Source of the DNA: Artocarpus heterophyllus
Taxonomy: Eukaryota; Streptophyta; Magnoliopsida; Rosales; Moraceae
Assembly (NCBI GenBank): GCA_025403435.1
Contig: CM046330.1
Location: forward strand, 21,970,239-22,034,238
Length of the DNA: 64,000 nt
Direction of reading: 5' to 3'
In this document: positions 57,234-64,000 of the stretch, one piece after another
Numbering within the stretch: position 1 is the first letter of the stretch
How the letters are laid out: each line of letters starts with the position of its first letter
Translations under genes and position numbers: made by a program
The notes under the pieces: model-generated
What the model saw: the letters and a program-made list of their open reading frames with translations, nothing else
What the model was told of the DNA's origin: nothing
Database searches by the model: none

Positions 57234-58665
57234 TCCCGAGAAAAAATCTCCGCGAATCTTTTATTTTCCACCTGAGATTCTAAAGGATAAAGTCTCAGTT
57301 TTGATTCAAATAACCCAATAGAGAAGTTATCTTATCAAAACAAACTTTATCAAGATAATCTCTAAGAAAATAAATCAATTCACAATAATTCTACAAGTTT
57401 ATCTTGTTCTAATTTTGTCCAAAATTAAAACAACCAATAAACAAACAAGAATTATCTGATCGCAATAATTCAACAAGTTTATCTTCAACTAATTTCGTAC
57501 AAAATTAATTCAACCGATAAACAGACATGAATTATTTGATTCTTACAAATTTTAAACCAATCTGATAAATCCGACATAAGTCACCAATTATTGGAAAAGC
57601 ACGCCGTGTCGTTACAGGATTTTGTAGCAAAGGGGACCAAAATGGACCTATAAAGTTCAAGCTCATGATAATTATGAAACCCAATATCCCAGATATATAT
57701 TTCACAATTATCAACTCCAACGCTACTCCACTAAAAGCTTGGAGCTGCACTCTCGAACTTTATAAAATTACGAAGCTCGTGTAGCTAAGTCTCCATGACA
57801 TATCATAGTGTATCATATCCCCGTATGATCATCCATAATCGGCTTAAGGACAAGTTTTGTCTTACCTTCCTGATTATTTTTATCTTACGTTCCATTGTCT
57901 CACCATTAGAAAACTTACCATCCAAAGATAGTATACCATTCGGTTACACCTAGGTATCCAAATGGTTGAGCGCTCTAGTTTTCCAATTACAGGACAACGC
58001 ATATAAGAGGATATCATTACTCCTAAAGAGGAGCTATGGATTCCATATCTATGAATAACAAGTCTACGCTATCAAGAGTCATGCCTCCAACGTACCGGCT
58101 TGCATACCACTATAGAGATGTGGGAGTCACCCATTGGTACATCAAAAGACACAAGTCGAGATAACGGGCTCACTATTCATCTCAGGATTAAGATACAATA
58201 CAAATGACTGTCTAAAGTGAATCGATTTTCCGAGACAGAATTATTAATCCAAATCAATTCACTTTATGTCCCGATCCAACACGTCGTCACCTATGACAAC
58301 GAGCCAATGTTTCTATTCACGGAGTCCAACTCCGATGGCCAAGACAAACCATCTCCCATAAGGGATATAGACAACATAACAATCTTTACATGAATAAAGC
58401 GCCCAACTTTATTCCCTCGATTGCGGATCATATGTTTTAGACTGTCACCTTAAGAATCGTGTCTTTCGCATAATCAGTCCGTCATATGCCCAATTCTTAA
58501 AGTTTTAGACTGACAGTCTTAGACTACTGTTTGCTTATCATACATTCAACATATATGAACGTAAAGAGGACAATATTTGGTATAAATGAATAAATTCTTT
58601 ATCGATATAAAAATGTCTCCTAAAGTGTATTACATTTTTACTCCTTAGGGCATACATGTCTAACA

Positions 58666-58678
58666 ATCTCCCACTTGC
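58666..58678 (-). other. Polypurine tract of element H
   Basis: GCAAGTGGGAGAT on the minus strand, directly before the LTR start TGTTAGACATG. Confidence 0.75.
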
Positions 58679-58679
58679 A

Positions 58680-60880
58680 CTAAGTGAGTAAATACAGCAA
58701 ATTTCGCATCCCCATAGCTTCCACATGCCTCTCGAAGACTCTCCCAGTAAGTGTCTTCGTAAATGAATCAGCTAAATTGTCCTCTAACGCGATCTTGCAC
58801 ACCGTGACATGCCCGCCCTCAACGAAGTCCTTTATCACATGATACTTTCGATCAATATGCTTACTCTTCTTGTGAAATCTTGGTTCCTTAGCATTAGCTA
58901 CCGCCACACTATTATCACAGTACAATGATACCGCCTTATCCATACCAGGAACTACCTCAAGATCCCCAAGGAACTTGCAAAGCCACACTGCTTCTTTCGA
59001 AGCATCACTAGCCGCCACATATTCAGCCTCAATCGTTGAATCCAAAGTGCAATCTTGCTTCACACTTTTCTAACTGTTGGCACCGCCACCCAGAGTAAAC
59101 ACAAACCCCGAAGTCGATTTCCTAGAATCTAGACAGGATTGAAAATATGAATCAGTGTATCCTAGAGGAGTCAAGTCCTCACCCGAATACACAAGCATAT
59201 ACCCTCGAGTCCTTCTCAGGTACTTGAAAATATGCTTTACCGCAACCCAATGGTTCGGTCCTGGATCCACCTAAAATCGACTTACAATCCCGACCGCATA
59301 GCTAATATCCGGTCGTGTGCAAAGCATGGCATACATGAGACTACCTACTGCCGAAGCATAAGGCACCTTCTTCATGTATTCTCTTTCTTCATAAGACTTT
59401 GGATAGTCTTTCTTAGAAAGAGTAATTCCAGACCTAGATGGTTGCCCACCTTTCTTAGAATCCTACATTGCAAACCTCCTAAGAATTTTATCTATGTAGC
59501 CGGCTTGAGACAAAGCTATCATTTTGTTCTTCCTATCCCGAATGATCTGGATACCGAGAACAAAATTAGCCTCACCTAAGTCCTTCATGTCAAACTGCTT
59601 GGTCAACCATAATTTGACCGATGACAACGCCCCAACATCATTGCCAATTAGCAGAATGTCATCTACATAGAGCAGTAGAAAAAACCACCTTCCCATCCTT
59701 TATGTGTTTGTAAACACATGGTTCATCCACATTTTGTGAGAACCCATAAGTCTTGATCACTTGATCAAATCTTATGTTCCAAGAACGGGATGCCTGCTTA
59801 AGTCCATAAATTGACTTTAGCAGCTTACAAACCTTCCCCTCTTGACCCGCGACCTTAAACCCGTCTGGTTGTTCCATATAAATGGACTCATCAAGATAGC
59901 CATTCAGAAAAGCTGTCTTGACATCCATCTGCCAAATCTCATAATCGAGAGCGGTAGCTATGGACAAGAGAATCTGGATGGACTTAAGCATGGCTACAGG
60001 CAAAAAAGTTTTCTCATAATCGATTCCTTCCTTTTGCGTATAACCCTGAGCTACTAGTCTAGCCTTAAAGGTTTCGACCTTTCCATCCACTCCTCTTTTC
60101 CTCTTGTAGATCCACTTACACCCTATGGGTTTTACCCCTTCGGGAAAATCCACAAGCTCCCAGACCTGATTAGTCTCCATAGACTTCATCTCTATGTTCA
60201 TGGCCTCTGTCCAGAGTTTTGAATCAACATCCTCCATAGCTTCTGTGTAAGTATAAGGATCCCTGTCATGTTCATCCGGTTCAGCCAAAAAGACCTCTCC
60301 ATTGAACATATACCTTTCAGGTTGATGCCCGATCCTCCCACTACGCCGAAGCCCCTGGGGTTGTTGTTCAGGTTCGTTTGGTTTTTCCACACCGATCGGA
60401 ATGGTTTCATTCGGAACCTCCAGAGTGAACAAATCACCCCTTAACTCCTCAAGCGCCACTTTGCTTCGAGGTTTAAAGTCGTCCATGTAACTCTCCTCAA
60501 GGAAAGTTGCATTAGTTGAAACCATGACTTTATTTTCCTTAGGGTTATAAAAATAACCCCCTTTAGTCCCTTTTGGATATCCTACAAACACGCAAACTTC
60601 CGAACGTGCTTCCAACTTATTCGGATCCTTAAACAGGACATGAGCTGGACATCCCCATATGCGAATATGGTTTAAGGATGTCTTCCGTCTTGTCCACAAC
60701 TCGTGAGGAGTTTTAGGGACCGATTTTGAAGGCACATTGTTCAAAAGATAACATGCGGTTTGTAGTGCATATCCCCAAAAGGATAAAGGCAATGATGAAT
60801 AACTCATCATGGACCGAATCATGTCCAACAAAGTCCTATTCCTTCTCTCCGCTATGCCATTCTGCTGCCTGGCACAGTCA
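58680..60880 (-). pseudogene. Element H integrase end, reverse transcriptase and RNase H
   Basis: A small deletion near 60860-60870 changes frame just before QNGIAERRN. The frame 60831-59659 then covers the integrase C-terminus ([41 protein letters not shown]) and RT with [46 protein letters not shown] and [24 protein letters not shown]. An extra A in a six-A run (59679-59684; five in G) shifts frame just before YVDD (59658-59669), which is intact in the original frame. Stops follow at FAM-stop-DSKKG, RF-stop-VDPG and ANS-stop. RNase H keeps TIEAEYVAASDASKEAVWL, YCDNSVAVANAKEP and DNLADSFTKTL, and ends at 58680-58682. Confidence 0.9.
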
Positions 60881-62627
60881 AATGGGATAAAATCCCATTT
60901 TCTAACAAGTGTCCCAAGAACTCATCAGAAAGGTATTCCCCACCTCGATCAGATCAAAGTGCCTTTATGGGTCTACCCAATTGATTTTCCACTTCAGCCC
61001 GAAACTCCCTGAACTTATCATAAGTTTCGCTTTTGTGGTGCATTAGGTACACATACCCATAACTTGAGTAATCGTCAATAAAAGTGACAAAGTACTCATA
61101 CCCTCCTCGTGCCCGGATGTTCATCGGTCCACAAACATCACTATGCATAAGTTCTAGAACCCCTTCGGCCCTATTGCCCTTAGACCCGTATGGTCTTTTG
61201 GTCATTTTACCCTCCAAACAAGATTCACATTGAGGTATAGATTCCACCTTTAAGTGACTGAAAGGTCCATCCCTTACCAACCTTTGAATCCTATTCAGGT
61301 TAATATGACCAAGGTGCAAATGCCAAAGATAAGTCTTATTAGAGTGAGAAGTTTTAGGTCTTTTTGAGTTATTATCATTTATCTCAGCATTAAGCAATAA
61401 GTCCATCTTAGGTTTGATAAAATATAGATTATTTTGCATCCATCCAGAACAGATAAAAGATTTATTTTTACGAATCACCACTTTTTTATTAAAAGATACC
61501 ACGTAGGAGTCTTTAAATAAAGAAGATACAGAAATTAAATTCCTTTTAAATTTAGGAACATAAAAACAATCTCGCAAAATTAAATTCCTATAATTATCAA
61601 AATAAAGATGGACATCTCCCACTGCTTCCGCTGAGACCAAGGATCCATCGCCCATCCGAAGTGTTAAGTCTTCACGAAGTAGACTTCTCGTTTCTTTGAA
61701 TCCCTGCAGAGAAACACAAACATGATTAGTTGCACCGGAATCTATGACCCTGATGTCACTGGATTCCTCAACCAAACAAGGTTCTAAATATAGAATATCA
61801 CACCTACCTCCCTTGGAAAGGAAGTCCTTGCAATGCTTCTTTATATGCCCGACCTTACCACAGAAGAAGCACTTAAGCTTCTTTGGGTTTTTCTTCTTCT
61901 TCTTCTTGCTCTTGGTTGCAGGAGGAATAGAAGACTTCGCACTCTTGGCCCGTTGCTTCTTTCCATTCCCAGAGTTAGGATTGGAACCAGAAGCAGCTAC
62001 CATATTGGCCTCACCACCAGCAAGAGACTCCCTGATCAGCAGTTCAAACTCCTGTAACTATTTCATCAGTTCTGTTAAGGTCATATCCCGTCTATTGCTT
62101 AAATTAAAAGTAGCTCTAAACAGAATAAATTCCTTAGACAAAGTCTCAAAGACCATAGTCATCTGAGTTTCAGCATCAATGTCGGCTCCATTGGTTTGAG
62201 CCTCAGCGAGGTAACCCATGACCAACATCATATGCTCCTTTACAGATGTCCCCGGTCTCTGTCTACAGTTTAAGAGTTTCCGAAGCGCCCCTTGCCGCTT
62301 TGTTATAGCCTGGCCTTCGAACATATCCTCAAGATTATCCAAGATCTGCTTCGCAGTCTCATAATCCTGATGTTAAGCCTACAGCACGTTGTTCATGCTA
62401 GCCATAACATAACAGCGGGCCTGATCATTAGCATCTTTCCAGCGATCATACGCTTGGAATTGCTCATTACTTGAGTCTCCCGTAGGCTCGGGAGGACAAG
62501 TAGTTGTCAGTACATATTTCAGTTTCTCAAAGGAAAGGACGATGTCCAGGTTCCGTTTCCAATCATTATAATTCTCACCGGTTAATTGGTTTTTGTCAAG
62601 TATCGATGATAAAGCGTTTTTAGACAT
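60881..62627 (-). pseudogene. Element H gag, protease and integrase N-terminal part
   Basis: One continuous frame from ATG at 62627 (MSKNALSSILDKNQLTGENY) to a TGA at 60954-60956, interrupted only by TAG at 62379-62381, TAA at 62373-62375 and TAG at 62058-62060, where relatives have glutamine. Gag: YDRWKDANDQARCYVMASMNN, RPGTSVKEHMMLVMGYL, FETLSKEFILFRATFNLSN. A lysine-rich segment leads to an intact CCHC knuckle CFFCGKVGHIKKHC (about 61840-61880). The protease site D-S-G-A-T-N is intact (61734-61742). The integrase zinc region has HLHLGH and CESC, followed by MHSDVCGPMNI and FVTFIDDYSSYGYVYL. The TGA at 60954 replaces the arginine before SDRGGEYL. Gag would form the particle and the other products process and integrate the cDNA. 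Confidence 0.9.
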
Positions 62628-64000
62628 TTTCAATCATATACCAAACATAAGCAAACATATATAATAATTTAGTAAGATAACACAATCATGTAAAATCATA
62701 TAAATGTGTTTATGTGTCAAAACCTTGAAAATATCACAACCTTACAACGATAATTCCCAACTCAGAATTCAACAAGCTCCTAGGGGAGTCATGCCAAATT
62801 CAATCAGGAACACGGATCCCCTCCTGATTAATATATGCCATCCAGGACCCGTATGATCCAGCATATACTAATAATCGTTTCTTTGGCCATTAATTTTATT
62901 AACAGAGCTCCTAGGGGAGGTTAATAATAAAATTAACGTGAGTGTATAACCACCGTTTCAATATTTTATCCATGATTTATAATCACCACCTAGGGGTGTG
63001 CAACCATAAATCATACTAAAATACCTTATCCTTTCAGAGATCCAATCTGGTACATGATAGAAATCCCTTCCTAGGGGTTGGGACCACCATGTTCTTCCTA
63101 TGGACCAACGATGGAGGCCTTAGGTCCTCTCTTCGAAAACCTTCTCCCACTCAATCTTTTGAAGTCAAGGTTTTATTTTAAAATTATGCATGAACAATTT
63201 TAATATGAGCGGCACTCCCTATTCTATATGACATGTTATCAATATACATGGTAAATTATATTATAATGCAGACAAGCAAAGCAATCAAGCAAAGCTACAA
63301 GCAAAATAATAAGAACCGTAATATTATGGTTCCACCCTAGAGAATAGAAAAATTAAGATTACAAGAGAATAATCGAGACATTTATTGATTCTTCATCCTT
63401 GAATCCTCAAGCTGTATCCTTCTTCATGTAATATCCATCTTCAAGTCTTCAATCCTGTATGAATCGAATACTTCATATTTCCGGTCATATCCAAATTTAA
63501 TGTTTCTCATAATCGTCTCAAAAATAAAATTAAAACTGCACCGGAAAAATTGAACCTTTTCTGGACACTCGGCAGCTCTCGGTCGGCAGGCCGATCTGGG
63601 TGATCGGACTGCCGGTCTTGCTCCATCGGCCTGCCGATCTATGCAGGTTCGGCCTGCCAAACTGAAACTTCGGCCTGCCGACAGAGCACCAAATTTTCTG
63701 CCCCACTGTCGGCCTGCCGGACCATACGTCCGGCCTGCCGATCCGTGACCTTCGGCCTGTCGAGCTGTGAGGTCCGGCATGCCGACCGAGCAGAAAACCC
63801 TTAATCCAAAAAATACAATTTTAATGCAATTCATCAATTTTATTTTCAATAATTCAAAACATAAAAATTAGAGACTCAGGAAATACCTGGAGGCGCCATC
63901 ATCAATCTTCTAGATCCGACTTCTCGATCCGTCTTCTCTGGATAATTATTTAATTACAAAATTCTTACAAATTAAAAATTAAATAACAATTCCTAGGCGG
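62628..64000 (-). other. 5' leader of element H, to the window edge
   Basis: AT-rich non-coding sequence shared with F and E: the tgattaatatatgcc / ttaattttattaac blocks, three cctagggg-type blocks (62784, 62990, 63070) and cttaggtcctctcttcgaaaacc. The GC-unit cluster at 63585-63800 interrupts it. The primer-binding site and 5' LTR would lie to the right. Confidence 0.65.
63570..63795. repeat. Cluster of about nine CGGCCTGCCG units in the leader of element H
   Basis: Units such as cggcaggccgatc, cggactgccgg, cggcctgccgatc, cggcctgccaaac, cggcctgccggac, cggcctgtcgag and cggcatgccgacc lie 20-45 bp apart, mostly in the orientation opposite to the LTR triplet (ttcggcctgcc). The 225-bp block is markedly GC-rich within AT-rich leader. 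No conserved protein is encoded. Confidence 0.8.

Larger units (their letters stand above)
56646..58665 (-). repeat. 3' LTR of element H (2020 bp)
   Basis: On the plus strand it runs from TGTTGGAAACAAAG to CATACATGTCTAACA. It contains a TATA box (57051-57058), the phased GC triplet (57176-57233) and a U3 start conserved in F and G (TGTTAGACATGTATGCC on the minus strand). Confidence 0.85.
56646..64000 (-). mobile_element. Element H: best preserved Ty1/copia (family 2), minus strand, cut by the right window edge
   Basis: Complete 3' LTR (56646-58665), polypurine tract, gag-pol (58680-62627) and 1.37 kb of leader. By comparison with E, about 0.3 kb of leader and the 5' LTR lie beyond 64000. It is inserted in the gag of element I; the adjacent bases catat (56641-56645) are the expected TSD, to be matched outside the window. 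The coding region is interrupted by a few stops and two small frame changes, so it is close to intact but not autonomous. Confidence 0.85.

Noticed and set aside
63570..63795. CRISPR-like array (short repeated palindromes with spacers)
   Set aside because: Repeats are imperfect and only 10-13 bp, spacing is irregular, there are no cas genes, and the setting is a plant retrotransposon leader.

Overview
This window is repeat-rich nuclear DNA from a flowering plant, probably a dicot; I do not name the species. The evidence is the AT-rich composition, plant-type Ty1/copia and Ty3/gypsy LTR retrotransposons packed and nested into one another, a MITE, and two pieces of ordinary plant genes. No rRNA, tRNA, CRISPR array or bacterial-type operon is visible. 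All coordinates were read by eye. LTR ends given to the base are those where TG..CA ends, a polypurine tract, a primer-binding site or a target-site duplication (TSD) could be seen.

Left third (1-18985). The anchor is the first coding exon of a phosphomannomutase (PMM) gene on the minus strand. Its start codon and second codon lie at 18980-18985, and codons 3-23 lie about 5.4 kb away at 13453-13515. A Ty3/gypsy chromovirus (element D, 13518-18976, 5-bp TSD caatg) sits inside codon 3. About 20 bp into intron 1, a family-1 Ty1/copia element (B, minus strand, to 13433) is inserted. A third element (A, Ty1/copia, minus strand, 335-bp LTR at 4515-4849) appears to be nested inside the far LTR of B and runs off the left edge.

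Middle (18986-32115). About 6 kb of AT-rich flank holds a small MITE, two tandem duplications and a possible old LTR. It is followed by a 5'-truncated family-1 copia copy (C, plus strand, about 25644-29870), the last exon of a short-chain dehydrogenase/reductase (30745-31128), and the beginning of another copia LTR.

Right half (32116-64000). This is a stack of family-2 Ty1/copia elements with LTRs of about 2.0 kb and a 5' leader of 1.6 kb or more. E (minus) carries G (minus) in its 5' LTR, and G carries F (plus, 41684-50725, TSD cagtc) in its 3' LTR. Past G is a piece of Ty3/gypsy gag-protease (I, minus), whose gag is interrupted by H (minus, 56646 to beyond the right edge). H is the best preserved copy: it is the only one of B, E, F, G and H whose protease still reads DSG.

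None of the element reading frames is intact. Most of the stops I checked are C-to-T or G-to-A changes (CAG/CAA to TAG/TAA, TGG to TAG, CGA to TGA), as expected of old, methylated, silenced copies. The most unusual signal is a set of short GC-rich near-palindromic units (consensus near GGCAGGCCGAAC). They are clustered in the LTRs of the gypsy element and in both the LTR and the 5' leader of family-2 copia elements. In two copia LTRs the triplet is spaced 22 then 21 bp, upstream of a TATA box. In the F/G subgroup the same places hold a different palindromic motif (near GGTCGACC).
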